64,000 nucleotides of DNA. Source: Cristatella mucedo (taxonomy: Eukaryota; Bryozoa; Phylactolaemata; Cristatellidae). The stretch's first letter is position 1; each line of letters begins with the position of its first letter. This document shows, one piece after another, positions 33,235 to 44,466 of the stretch. The position numbers were made by a program, and so were the translations under genes. Location of the stretch: NCBI GenBank assembly GCA_009760855.2, contig WPIO01000029.1:4308001-4372000 (forward strand), given 5' to 3'. The notes under the pieces were generated by a model. The model saw nothing but the letters and a program-made list of their open reading frames with translations. It made no database searches and was not told where the DNA came from.

Positions 33235-35400
33235 TGCCATCTCTCAGACGACCTGTGGTTTACCACAGAAATTAAACTAGCTAGGTCTACTAAGCGCAGG
33301 CTGGAAAAAACACACAAAAGATAAGGACTGACTGTCCATCGACAGGCACGCGAGGACTACTTTAGGTAGCACCAATTGATCCTAGTAAGGGCCAAGTGTA
33401 GCTTTTATAAAAATATTGTTGAATCACAAATGCACAATCCAAAAATGCTGATGTCTACGATCAACCATCTCCTCAAACACTCCCCGGTTAGCTCCTTACC
33501 TGGTGACCCCTGCGATGATCTATCTGATTGCTTCTCTAGCTTCCAAGTTCAGAAGACAGACAAGATCAGGGAGTCCATCCCTGCGATGGCAGCATGCCCC
33601 TGGAATTCTGTACCTCGATTCCGTGCAGCACCTCAATGTCTACATTTAAGCATGTCACTAGCTACCTCGTCCTGAAGTTCATATCCCAATCAAAGAAGAC
33701 AACGAGCCCATTGGACCCTATTCCACAGTCTTGCCCCAACGTTGCATTGACCTGCTGCTGCCATGCTTGACTAACACCATTAATATGTCATTAACCTGAG
33801 GTAATGTCCCAGAAACCTTTCAAAAAAGCTGTAGTCAGGCCACTACCCAAGAAAGCGACACTAGACCAAGAGAACTTGAGCAACTGCCGCATAGTCTCCC
33901 TTCTACCATTCCTATCAAAGACGCTGGAACGACCTCAAACCTTGCTAAAAAGTTCCAGTCTAGCTTTAGAGCTAATCACTCCACAGAGTCAGCATTACTT
34001 TCAGGTGTACAATGATCTACTTAGGAATGCAGACATGGGTAGAGTATCTGCTTGTTTAGCTATAGCTTTCGGCAGCTTTTGATACTATCGATCCCCAAGT
34101 CCTTCTGGAGCACCTCTCTACTCGTGTGGGCATCTCTGGTACTGCTCTGCAATGGTTCAGGCTCTATGTCAGTGGGAGACTCCAGAGTATTGATGTGAAT
34201 GAACAAAAGTAATCCGAAGAACCACTGAAATATGGGCTACCTTAGGGCTCCGGCCTTGGTCTCGTTGTTTTCAGGGCCTATACTCATCCACTTGTAGGTG
34301 TGGTTGCCAAGCACAATCTAGGCTTTCACTTCTATGCGGATGCTTTGATCCCTCCCAGCCCTCGAGCACGTCAAATTCTTTCAACTCCCTTGTTGCATGA
34401 ATAGATAACATTCGCCCATTTATGTCAGCAAATTTTCTCAAATTAAAAAATGATAAAACCAACTTACTAGTTATAAGCAAATCAAGTGTGATTATGTAAT
34501 TTAAAGGTTAACGCTCAAAATCGACTCTGCCGGCATATCACCTGTTGAATTTGCACGAAATCTATGTGCCATGTTCTAAAGTGAGCTGTCGTTAGACGAC
34601 CGCATCAGCTCCACGATCAAGTCTGCCTGCTTTCAGCTAGATAAAGTTGCTAAAATTCGGCTTGTTTAGACAAGGATATCACATCTTAGTTGGTCCATGC
34701 ATTTTTGACATCCTGTCATGACTTATGTGACTCACTTCTTGCTGCTCAACCGGCCTGTGCGATCAGGCGATTACAGCTGATGCAAAACTCGGCAGCTATG
34801 CTTGTCTGTCGTGTGAGCCGCATCGCACCACATCGCACCACTTCTCGCTGACCTGCACTGGCTACGAGTCAAGCAACGCATCAACTTCAAGGTTTTGTTG
34901 CTCACTTCTAAGTCTCTTCATTCTTTGCTTCCATCCTATCTCTCAGATCTTCTCCCCACCAGGCTAAGCTTCATAGGACCTGCTTTTTGGAATCTAACTA
35001 TTTATCTCTGCCTCGTACAAACCTAAAATCCGTTGGATGGTGCATTTAGTTCGTATACTCTTAAAGCCTGGAACTCACTCCTGACTTGTGTCAAGACATC
35101 CCTTGACTCGACCACATTTATAAAGAAATTTAAAACGTACCTATATATCACGGCATTTAGTGGGTACCTGTGATTCGACTTGTATGTGCTTATACAGGCT
35201 GACACTGTGCATGTTGTCACTAACCACACTTGTATGCTGACCCGGTGCATGTCACCCCTAAACATGTTATTCTTGATGTTTATTGAGCATGCTATCAGTA
35301 GCCGTTCGATCGTGTTTTCTTTGCAGCAAATGTAAAGTGCCTATACAGAAATTAAGTTCTCTGAGTGTGCTTTATCAAGTGCGTTATTATTAATATTAAT
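33235..35400 (+). mobile_element. Family A LINE, near-complete ORF2 span, decayed
   Basis: Starts ACCTGTGGTTTACCACAGAA and contains MHNPKMLMSTINHLLKHSPV, CRIVSLLPFLSKTLER and many frame breaks. The catalytic YADD region is rearranged. It ends with an ATT-rich tail near 35395. Confidence 0.85.
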
Positions 35401-35404
35401 ATAC

Positions 35405-35885
35405 TACACTTTACATTGCGCCCGCAAAGAGCTCAAGCTCTTTCTAGGCACTTTACGTTTTCTGCAAATGAAGCACGACAAAGGTAAAGCTAAAAGATCG
35501 ATTTAGAAAACCAGGTGATACGATTCCTAACCTGGTGGGGCAGTAAATCTGATAGGTAGGCTGGAGCCACAGAATGAATCTACTTAAAAGTGATAGGCAG
35601 AACCTTGAAGTCGATGTGTTGCTTGACTGGGAGACAGTGCAGGTTGGCGAGAAGTGGTGTGATATGGCAGCAGTGGTGACGCTCACGACAGACAATACTA
35701 GCTGCAGAGTTTTGCACTCTCTGTAAGCACCTGATGGCACAGGCCGGTAGACCAGCAAGCAGGGAGTTACAGAAGTCAAGACGGGATGTCTTGACTGCGT
35801 TGATCAATTTAGACGTGGTAGCCCTGTGTAGGCAAGCCAGAATTTTAGCAATGTTATGTAGCTGAAAGTAGGCAGACATGACTCT
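35405..35885 (-). mobile_element. Family A LINE 3' part, inverted
   Basis: Minus strand gives SAYFQLHNIAKILACLHRAT, DFCNSLLAGLPACAIRCLQR and a hairpin/tail at 35405. It is tail-to-tail with the preceding plus-strand copy. Confidence 0.82.
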
Positions 35886-36270
35886 CTTGATTTAGCTGTA
35901 GATTAGGTCCCTCTGTTACTGAGAACGGTGCGGAAACGTTTAGTGTAAGTAGACAACGTTCCATGGCATGGCCATTTCATGGGCGCCAATGCAGCCTGCT
36001 TTCATTAGAAACGGGTTATGTTAACCCAGGACATGCACATTCGGATCTGATGATGGCATTTCATCTATGTACCGTTTGCTGACGACGAATCTCATTCTCG
36101 ATTGTCACTGCTAAATATTACAGCTTCGTAATCTATGCAAAGAGTGTCTCTGTTTTGCATAACGAATGGGACCAGCCACTAAGAATAAGAAAGAGCTTCG
36201 GATTTCTATAAATTTTAAAATGCTTACGATTAATCCCATGAACTTGACCTTGGATGTTGGGAAATATTTC
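35886..36270. other. Intron, nothing recognised
   Basis: It leads into the dead ectodomain module. Confidence 0.5.
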
Positions 36271-36271
36271 C

Positions 36272-36627
36272 CACACGGGACAGCTTCGAAGTGCAGCAGT
36301 TGGGACAAGTTTTCATTAGATAACACGTGGCTTATCAGCACTCACTCACATCGATAAGAGAAATGAGCAAGTCAAGCATTGCTGAGCAATAGCTTCTTAG
36401 CTATAGGCATCATTGCAATACCGGTTATTTCCGAGATCGTCCGTCGCCTTTCGGTTTCGCTATCCTTGCCCTCTACAAATACATAATAGTTATGGTTTAA
36501 TTTGTTGTGTTGCATGTTTATGTCATGCCTATGCCTAAAGCCTGCAAACGTAATTAAGTGTAAGCTTTTACGGCGTATTTCCTGCATTGTAAAGTCGCAC
36601 TATATAAGCATCGTAGAAATAGAATTA
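36272..36627 (-). pseudogene. Dead duplicate of the two-exon ectodomain module
   Basis: The stretch matches 44329-44675 over both exons and the intron between them (compare HNYYVFVEGKD with RKYYEFVESKD, and NENLSQLLHF with NENFPQVLHL). In the copy the acceptor AG is AA, an in-frame TAG interrupts the first exon, one base is missing in the second, and its donor GT is GG. It therefore cannot encode the domain and marks a tandem duplication of about 8 kb spacing within the gene. Confidence 0.55.
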
Positions 36628-36629
36628 TT

Positions 36630-37395
36630 GAACAACATCGTCAAGTTTTGACGCAAAGGAGAATTGTAAGTCTTGGAACCAGCCAGCCGGCTATTGTTTG
36701 GGCGTAAGCTAGCAACAATATTCGCCGATGCTGTTTATTGAATTATCACCTGCAAATTAAGTTATAAAATTAGTGATGAATTATCGATTAAATGAATTGT
36801 GAACTTTAAAAAAAATAATATTTACATTTTTCCTAGTAATTCGCCAAGGCACAGTGGTCAAAAAGGTTCACATCTACGATTGGGGATGGGACCAAGGTCA
36901 CGTCATGAGATGCAAATTTAAATACTTGCTGCTGCTTTTTAAAAGCCAAAATTGCCAACGAACGACTTTAGCATTTGGCAGAGCGATACAGAAAGAAGGC
37001 GTCATTCTGTCACTGCTACAATGCCTGCCACTATATGGTGAGCTTGACAGCTGAGATCGGATTAGAAACGATGGGCTGCCTCTGAATAAATACCGAGTGG
37101 TCGTGAAATAATCACGATAAGCCAGGCTTATCTGCAGCCAGACGTATTATTGCGTTTCAAAATGATTATTGTCATAATTATGACCGGGCGACTAAATGAA
37201 GGCCAAGAGCCTGACCTCATTTGCTTTCTTGGAGAAACGTTCCGCTGGTCGATGAGTAATAGGGCTGAGCACGAGCTCCTGTAAGCCTGGTATCTAGTTG
37301 GCTAAGGCTGACCAGAAAATGTGTACACTGTGAAGATGATTGCCTTGGCGTTAGGAATATTTTCAGCTTCCTTATGTTCATATAGATGGAAATAT
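36630..37395. other. Intron, nothing recognised
   Basis: A 66-codon plus frame at 36854-37054 has no known match. Confidence 0.5.
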
Positions 37396-37409
37396 ATTCA
37401 TATATATAT

Positions 37410-37443
<34 letters not shown>

Positions 37444-37445
37444 AC
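37396..37445. repeat. (TA)n microsatellite
   Basis: TA repeats with TG interruptions, abutting the 3' end of an R2-type LINE fragment. Confidence 0.9.
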
Positions 37446-37745
37446 ATTAGTCGGCGGTGGCCTGTCCTGCCGGCAATGAGAGTGCTACCCGGACCTCCCA
37501 GTTCAGCAACAGCGACCACATGGCTTCCGAGTCGGTAACGGCGTCGGAGTTGCAGTACCACCTCAAACTGACTCTTCGAAACTCTTTGAAAGCTGCCTGT
37601 TAGGAGCGTGGGATACCGAGTTCGGCAAGGCTAGCTTCATTGTCTGTCCATCAGCTGTCTAGAACCCCGACCACGAATAGCCTTACCACTGCCGACCGGT
37701 AGCCAGCGGTCAGGAAAGATTAGGCAATGGCTGCATATTTATGGC
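37446..37745 (-). mobile_element. R2/NeSL-type LINE 3' end fragment
   Basis: ACATTAGTCGGCGGTGGCC, CGGACCTCCCAGTTCAG, GACCACATGG and CACTGCCGACCGGTAGCCAG match 53975-54125, the 3' end of the larger copy. Both are flanked by TA/TG microsatellite at the tail side. Confidence 0.7.
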
Positions 37746-37762
37746 TCTTATTCCGGGCCGCC

Positions 37763-38022
<260 letters not shown>

Positions 38023-38433
38023 TTGTAAATATATACCAAATACTATCTGTCACCTGAAAACAATATTCACGTCGGGCTGATTCAAATCTGAATTGCATTA
38101 TAATAGTCCTGTGTCAGTCGCATTTCCAGAAAAGCACGATCAAAAACAGCTACCAGCAGATAAGGAGATATGCGGTTTTTCTATTATTGATTATGTTGAT
38201 CCACGGTTCTTAATTTAGAGTTCATGGATTTACTGGATATCCTTAAATAAGATTCGTAATCCTTTACTTGCCGACAGAAACTTCACGATTGACGTCGTTC
38301 GCACCAAGAGAACCTAATTTACCCTAGGATGAGAAAAATATCATGGAAATTATGTAACTTGGATGGTATTGAATTAATCTTGGGTGCACAGAAGCAAGCC
38401 TACCACTATCTGGACCGCCTGAGATGGTGCTCT

Positions 38434-38728
38434 TGTAGTCTAAATTGTCGTCGCGAGCGGCACAGCACGCTAGCCAACGAGGAACACCACCAGTTTATTT
38501 CCTCCACACTCACAGCCGGCGGAAGCACCACTCCGCGCCGCAGACGTCGCCCGCTTCTGTCCTCTGCGGTACCGGAACGCTGCGCTCTCATTCGTTGGCG
38601 CCGTTGCCAACGCCTAGCTGCGCTCCGATTGCCTAACCGGTGGCCGGGAGGGCCACCCAGCCTAGTACTGGCAGATAACAACATTTAGGTGCTGTCACCG
38701 ACTGCGGTCTACATAAACAAAAACCACA
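38434..38728 (-). repeat. LTR (left copy)
   Basis: Identical to the right copy except one base (G/T near 38455). On the minus strand it begins TGTGGTTTTTG and includes GGAAATAAACTGG, a likely polyadenylation signal. Confidence 0.92.
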
Positions 38729-38990
38729 TGCCCGCCTGATCTGGAGGTCAATCTACGGCGCATTCTCCACTTTTTGGCAGCAAGAAGGCTAAACAGTAAG
38801 CACGTAGTCCTCATAGCGTGCCGGCGGTCTCAGCCCACATCTTGGTCGTAGGTGAGAGATAACCCGCTCATTCGTGACAATGTCATTGTTGGTGATTATA
38901 TCGTCTACGTATGAGTCAGTGCCTTCGCGCACCTGTGGGTCCATAGAAAGCACCTTATTTAACACGGCGATCATTATTTTAGGCGCTATA
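38729..38990 (-). pseudogene. RT fragment plus pol 3' end of the scrambled element
   Basis: On the minus strand the frame reads IAVLNKVLSMDPQVREGTDS followed by YVDDIITNNDIV, an RT palm motif, then a short non-matching join and YEDYVLTV followed by a stop and a G-rich stretch before the LTR that could be the polypurine tract. Only about 60 codons of RT remain. It abuts the gag piece at about 38990. Confidence 0.7.
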
Positions 38991-39141
38991 ACATGCGCTT
39001 CCCCTTACTAGTTTTTTGGCTGCGCATCGGTGCAACGCTCCGGACATATTGCTGCTAGGTGCGAGTCATCGCCGCATACAAAACACAGCCTTCGCTGCCT
39101 TTGCGACGAACGGCAGTCGCGACTTATGTGCCCTTCCTTTT
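38991..39141 (-). pseudogene. Second gag zinc-knuckle fragment
   Basis: The reverse complement of this stretch matches 41075-41230 with few changes. Here the first knuckle retains its last Cys codon (TGC), which is TGA in the other copy. It is fused directly to integrase at about 39141 through the shared bases AAAAGG, so it came from a second template. Confidence 0.8.
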
Positions 39142-40114
39142 ATCGTTCGGTGGTTTCGCTCTACTATACCGTTTCCAGAGGAGCGGTAAGCACAGTGGTA
39201 TATTGGGTGTATCCCCCAACGATCGCAAAGCTGGCGAACAGCGTTCGATCGGAAAGTGGCGGAATTGTCCATTAAGAGCTGCCACGGCGGGCCTTTTTCT
39301 CTGAATATTTCATCCAAGTGTCGGACCACCGAGGTCTCGCTCTCGTCGGGTATACGCCGCCAGATGGAAAACCTGCTGGGGCCGCTATCGACAAGTGTCA
39401 GATATTTGACCCCGTTGAAGAAAGTAACATCAATAGCCAGGCGGCGCTAGTTGGAATCTACGTCCAAATGTCCATGGCTCCAAGACACTGGGGCTGGGTC
39501 CACAGACCGGCAACGCATGCACGATTTAACAACGCGTTCTGCTATCTCCCGCTATACGGAAATGCCGGGGAAGCAGAGTCTGGCCAGGTACAACGTACGG
39601 TCAACCCCTAGGTGATGCGAATCGTGGAACGCTCGCAGGTCTACTTCTTGCGCTGGGGTAGCAGCTGCGAGAATCGAGATTGGCTTAAGCCACGGCTGCG
39701 GTACTCGCGTTAAGTGGTCTGCTTTGTTGTCGGCCGAACGCACCAGTTGTATTCTCACCCGAAGGTCGTACTCCTTAATTACGTCGCGTACTATTGCTGT
39801 CTGCCGTCGAGCCAATGCCTCGTTTAGACCTCGCGTACGGATAGGCTTATCGCCTTCGACAATCGACCGAAGCCACGAGTGCACAGGGGCCGAGTCAGTA
39901 AACAATTCGATCTCTCGCAGGCCCCAGGCCAGGGCTAAATTTAGGCCCTTTATGACAGCCTCTAGTTCGGCCAGATTTATATGCGCCACGTCATCTGGCT
40001 TTCTAAGCCAAGAGGCATCCTCGACTGTCTGCCCTCCAATTCGCAAGCAGGCGCCTATCGCTAAGCTGCTTGCGTCGCACCATACCTTTCCTCTGGCATC
40101 GTCAAGCCTAGATA
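39141..40114 (-). pseudogene. RNase H and integrase of the scrambled LTR element
   Basis: Minus strand: RNase H motifs KVWCDASSLAIGACL, INLAELEAVIKGLNLAL, IELFTDSAPVHSWL and SADNKADHLTR (D-E-D-D set). Then comes the integrase with HDSHHLGV, CMRCRSVD, LTLVDSGPSRF, LLMDNSATF and GNGIVERNHRTIKG (zinc finger and DDE residues). Two in-frame TAG codons interrupt it (after PGISV and after VDSN). The 5' RT part is missing because the segment starts at RPL34; the 3' part is cut at the gag fusion. It would act in reverse transcription and integration, but cannot be made intact. Confidence 0.85.
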
Positions 40115-40462
40115 ATGGCTCAACGTTTAACCTTCCGGCGTCGACTGTGCTACAATACCAACTCGGCGGCACGAAAAGTGTCGAAGACCCCAGGCGGCCG
40201 TCTAGTTTACTTGTATAAAAAGAAAGCGGGAAGTGTTCCAAAATTCGGAGACTGCAAAGTGCTGCTGCACGGAATCAAGGCTGCTCGTCCTAAGCAACTT
40301 ATGTCAATGTCAAAGCGGCTGAAGACAGTCACTCGGACATACGGTGGTTCTCAGTGCCACACCTGCGTTAGGACAAGGATAATTCGTGCTTTCCTCATTG
40401 AAGAACAGAAAATCGTTGTCCGAGTGCTGAAGGCTCAGCAGGCTGCTGAAGCTAAGAAGTGA
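40115..40462 (+). CDS. RPL34: Intronless ribosomal protein L34 (eL34) retrocopy, complete ORF
   Basis: 115 codons from ATG to TGA with no stop or frameshift. Diagnostic eL34 stretches are [51 protein letters not shown] and [20 protein letters not shown]. The animal protein is about 117 residues, so it is full length. eL34 is a large-subunit ribosomal protein of the cytosol. There is no intron, no poly(A) tract and almost no 5' UTR: its ATG touches antisense pol and its stop is 29 bases before gag, with AATAAA between. It lies within the LTR element, so it is most likely a captured cDNA rather than the parental gene. Expression is unknown. Confidence 0.93.
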   Translation: MAQRLTFRRRLCYNTNSAARKVSKTPGGRLVYLYKKKAGSVPKFGDCKVLLHGIKAARPKQLMSMSKRLKTVTRTYGGSQCHTCVRTRIIRAFLIEEQKIVVRVLKAQQAAEAKK

Positions 40463-40491
40463 GCGTAAATAAACAAGCTACTTCGGCCGTA

Positions 40492-41230
40492 ATGGAGAAC
40501 GTAAAGTTCAGCCACATCGTCACTCAATTCAATGGCAGCGGAGACTTTGCGGGCTGGGCTGAAAAGTTTGATCTGGTGGCAGAGATTCAAGGTATTGTCG
40601 CTGCCGACCGCCACAAATTCCTGCCCCTTTTTCTAACCGGTGGAGCGTTCGCCGTGTACCAAAGCATCGATGGACAGGCGAAGAAAGACTATACCATCGT
40701 AAAAGAGGCTCTTCTGGCTGCATTTTCGGCGGAAAAATTTAAAGCTTATGAGGAGCTCACAACACGGCGGCTCCAAGCTGGGGAACCAGTGGACGTATAG
40801 GCATTGATTTTGGCCCGGCTGGCCGGATTGGTGAGTGCTGCTGCGAAGGATGACTTGGTAAGATTCGCTTTCGTCACCGGGCTCCCGGAGGACATCCGAA
40901 AGCAGCCACGCGCGGCGTGTGCGCTCAAAAAGATGGCGATGTCTGAGGTCGTTGAGAAGGCTCGAGCGCTTATGAGTTGCCAGGAGCCGAGCTACGCGGC
41001 CGCTGCTGAGGCACTAGGAGCTAGAGGCTCTCGCCCGACTCCACAGAAGCGTTTTTGTTTCTTCTGCAAAAAGGAAGGGCACATAAGTCGCGACTGACGT
41101 TCGTCACAAAGGCAGCGAAGGCTGTGTTTTGTATGCGGCGATGACTCGCACCTAGCAGCAATATGTCCGGAGCGTCGCACCGATGCGCAGCCAAAAAACG
41201 AGTAAGGGGAAGCGCATGTTATACCACCAG
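40492..41230 (+). pseudogene. Gag of the scrambled LTR element
   Basis: Starts MENVKFSHIVTQFNGSGDFA, then KFLPLFLTGGAFAVYQ and KAYEELTTRRLQAGEPVDV, a TAG, then the same frame continues with LARLAGLVSAAAKDDLVRFA and FVTGLPEDIRKQP. The C-terminus has two zinc knuckles: CFFCKKEGHISRD (last Cys mutated to stop) and CFVCGDDSHLAAICPE. Gag forms the cytoplasmic particle and binds RNA. Two or more stops make this copy defective. It is oriented opposite to the pol pieces on its left. Confidence 0.85.
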
Positions 41231-41262
41231 CGAATTCCCCTGCTTGTCAACTCGACTGCCAA

Positions 41263-41396
41263 CAATGAATTTTCTCAACGGTGGTCGTATTATGAAGGCG
41301 CTTCTTGATACTGGCTGCTCTCGGTCGATTGTGACTGAATCTTCGGTACTGCGTGCCACCTCGGCGCAGTCTTATTCGGTTAACGAGCCGAAATAG
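41263..41396 (+). pseudogene. Protease fragment of the scrambled LTR element
   Basis: FLNGGRIMKALLDTGCSRSI holds the DTG catalytic motif of a retropepsin. It lies in a frame shifted from gag and is cut off by the right LTR after about 45 codons. Confidence 0.8.
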
Positions 41397-41398
41397 CT

Positions 41399-41693
41399 TG
41401 TAGTCTAAATTGTCGTCGCTAGCGGCACAGCACGCTAGCCAACGAGGAACACCACCAGTTTATTTCCTCCACACTCACAGCCGGCGGAAGCACCACTCCG
41501 CGCCGCAGACGTCGCCCGCTTCTGTCCTCTGCGGTACCGGAACGCTGCGCTCTCATTCGTTGGCGCCGTTGCCAACGCCTAGCTGCGCTCCGATTGCCTA
41601 ACCGGTGGCCGGGAGGGCCACCCAGCCTAGTACTGGCAGATAACAACATTTAGGTGCTGTCACCGACTGCGGTCTACATAAACAAAAACCACA
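41399..41693 (-). repeat. LTR (right copy)
   Basis: One difference from the left copy. It abuts the truncated protease on its left without a primer-binding site or polypurine tract. Confidence 0.92.
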
Positions 41694-41789
41694 GCTCTAT
41701 TTCCGTTTTCTCATTACATTTTTTCCAAGTGCATTGGCTCGAATCAAGGCATTTCACCTTGGTACCATTTACAGACCAATAATCTCATT

Positions 41790-44160
41790 ATCGATAGTTA
41801 CGGCCTATGGTTTACCGCAGACATTAACCTAGGCAAGTCTACTAAACGAAAGCTTGAAAAAGCATACAAAAGATCCGGACTAACTGTCCATCGACAGGCA
41901 TATGAAGACTGCTGTAGGTCGTATCAATCGATCCTAGCAAAGGCTAAGTCTAGTTTTTATAAAAACATTGTTGAATCACAGATGCACACTCCAAAAATGC
42001 TGATGTCGACAATAAACCATCTCCTCAACCGTTCCCAGGTTAGCTCCTTACCTATTCTCCTTCCAGTCCAAAGGTGCCCTCTGGTTCCCATTGTCTTTCC
42101 AGCTTATACTGCTAATGGCATGTTTACCGAGCACCAGCATCTTCTCTCTAGCAAGCATCTGCTCATTGGCAGCAGCAGCTGCAGCACAGGGGTGAGTGAA
42201 AGAGGCAGTAACACGAACTCGTGTCCCTTCTCTCGATTCTTTGTGCAGAAGATAGACAAGATCAGGGAATCCATCCCTGCGATGACAACCTCCTCACTAG
42301 AATGCTGTTCCTCGGTTCCTGGCTGTGCCTCAATTTCTGCATTTAAGCAGGTCACTAGTGATCTAGTCCTAAAGTTCGTATCTCAATCAAAGAAGACAAC
42401 AAGTTCTCTGGACCCTATTCCCACTGTCCTGCTCCTACGTTGCATTGATCTGCTGCTGCTATGCATAACTAACATAATTAATATGTCATTAGCCTCAGGT
42501 CATGTCTTAGCACCTTTCAAAAAAGCTGTAGTCGGGCCACTTCTCAAGAAAGCTACACTTGACCAAGAGAACTTGTGCAACTACCGCCCAGTTTCCCTTC
42601 TACCGTTCCTATCAAAGACACTCGAACGGGTCGTGGCGGACCAGCTGAACTCGTATATCGGAACCTCACACCTTGCTAGTAAGTTCCAGTCTGGCTTTAG
42701 AGCTAATCACTCCACAGAGTCAGCATTGCTTCGGGTATACAACAACCTACTTAGGAATGCAGACATAGGTAGAGTGTCTCTGCTTGTTTTGCTTGATCTT
42801 TCGGCAGCTTTTGATACCATCAATCACAAAAATCTTCTAGAGCGCCTCTCATCTCGCCTGGGCATCACTGGCACTGCTGTGCAGTGGTTCAGGTTCTATC
42901 TCAGTGGGAGTCTTCAGAGTATTGACGTGAACAGACAAAGATCATCTGAAGTACCTCTGAAATATGGAGTACCTCAGGGCTCAGTGCTAGGTCCGGTTCT
43001 TTTCACGGTTTATACTCTGCCTCTTACTGATGTGACTGCCAAGCACGATCTAGGCTTTCACTTCTATGCGGATGACACTCAGTTGTACCTTTGCTTTGAT
43101 CCCTCCCAGCCTTCGAGCACCTCAAATTCTCTCAACTCACTAGCTGCATGCATTGATGACATCCACACATGGATAGCAGCAAATTTTCTAAAATTTAACG
43201 ATGATAAAACTAACTTACTAGTTATGGGCAAACCCAGTGTGATCCAGAGATTGGAAAGGCTGACTCTCAAAATTGGCTCTGCCAGTATATCTCCAGTTGA
43301 ATCAGCTCGAAATCTAGGTGTCATATTCCAAAGCGACCTCTCGTTAGACGACCATATCAGCTCCACAGTCAAATCAGCCTATTTTCAGCTTCATAACATT
43401 GCTAAAATTAGGGCTTGTTTAGATAAGTATACCACGTCCAAGTTGGTCCATGCATTCGTGACATCTCGTCTCGACTTCTGCAACTCACTGCTTACTGGCC
43501 TACCAGCATGTGCGATCAGGCGATTGCAGCTGGTGCAAAACTTTGTAGCTAGGCTTGTCTGTCGTGAGCGTCGCAGTTGCCACATTACTCCACTTCTCGC
43601 CGACCTGCACTGGCTACCAGTCAAGCAACGGATTGACTTCAAGGTTTTGTCGCTCACTTTTAGGTCCCTTCATTCTATGGCTCCAGCCTATCTGTCAGAT
43701 ATACTACCCCATCAGGCCAAGCATCGTACCACCCGCTTTTCGGAATCCAACAGTCTAGAAATACCTCATACAAACCTTAAATCCTTTGGAGACCGTGCAT
43801 TTAGTTCATATGCTCCCAAAGCCTGGAACTCCCTCCCGACCTGCGTCAGAACATCCCCTGACCTGACCACATTTAAAAGGAACCTAAAAACACACCTATT
43901 TAGGACGGCATTTAGTGGGTCCCCGTGATTCGTCCTTGATGTGCTTATGCGTGCTGACACTGCATGCTGCCACTAACCACATTTGCATGCTGACCCTGTG
44001 CATGTCACCCCTAACCATATTATTCATTTCGTTTGTTTTTCAAGCATGATTTTACTTACCATTCAATTGCATTTCACTTTACAGCAAATGTAAAGCGCCT
44101 AGAGAGAGATTAAGTTCTCTGAGGGCGCTTTATCAAGTGAATTATTATTATTATTATTAC
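41790..44160 (+). mobile_element. Family A LINE, best-preserved copy
   Basis: A frame of 648 codons at 41982-43928 (open further upstream to about 41800). RT: YRPVSLLPFLSKTLERVVAD, FRANHSTESALLRVYNN, LLVLLDLSAAFDT, VPQGSVLGPVLF, FHFYADDTQLYLC (catalytic YADD), then NFLKFNDDKTNLLVMGK and LHWLPVKQRIDF to HLFRTAFSGSP. The endonuclease domain and 5' end are absent (5' truncation), so it is not autonomous. The 3' UTR ends GCGCTTTATC..ATT tail. An insert of about 185 bases at 42052-42237 keeps the frame open. Confidence 0.94.
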
Positions 44161-44328
44161 TGTTAATTGCCAACTACTAGAGCTTCGTAAACTATTCAAA
44201 CGAGCATCTTTTTGCATAATGAATGCAACAAGTTACTAAGGATAAGAAAGAGCTTCGGATGTCAATAAATTTTAAAATGTTTACCATTATTTACATTAAC
44301 ATGAATTTAGATGTTGGTAAATACTTAC

Positions 44329-44386
44329 CACAGGGGACAGGTTAGATGAAGTACTTGTGGGAAGTTTTCATTTAATAACACGATGT
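44329..44386 (-). CDS. Small ectodomain exon (LHLTC motif)
   Basis: This 58-nt candidate exon has the acceptor TGATAG and the donor GTAAGT, and runs 2 nt + 18 codons + 2 nt, encoding IVLLNENFPQVLHLTCPL. LHLTC resembles strand B of an Ig domain. It follows exon 3 in phase 1 and would feed an exon-3-type exon in phase 2, so it looks like half of a repeated two-exon module. The next such exon (36.4-36.6 kb) is dead, so this one may be skipped or obsolete. Confidence 0.35.
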
Positions 44387-44466
44387 CTATCATTACTCCC
44401 AACGAAAGGAGGAACAAGCATTAATACTGAGCACTAGTTTATTAGCTAAAAACATCCTCTAATTAC

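Larger units (their letters stand above)
38434..41693 (-). mobile_element. Scrambled LTR retrotransposon carrying an RPL34 cDNA
   Basis: Two direct repeats of 295 bases (TG...CA) differ at one base and are flanked by the 5-bp duplication GCTCT (38429-38433 and 41694-41698): a complete, recent insertion. Between them, read on the minus strand: antisense protease and gag, antisense RPL34, then sense RNase H, integrase, a second gag zinc-knuckle piece, an RT piece with SYVDDI and the pol 3' end. The LTR has AATAAA on the minus strand, so I take minus as the element's sense. There is no primer-binding site after the right LTR. Superfamily is not assigned (Gypsy or BEL are possible). Confidence 0.85.

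Noticed and set aside
39552-40241. The 229-codon minus frame as an intact host RNase H-like gene
   Set aside because: It is pol of the LTR element; its first part is merely antisense RPL34, and it ends in a premature TAG.
40115-40462. RPL34 as the normal chromosomal ribosomal protein gene
   Set aside because: No introns, no promoter or leader, and both borders lie inside an LTR element with a target-site duplication.
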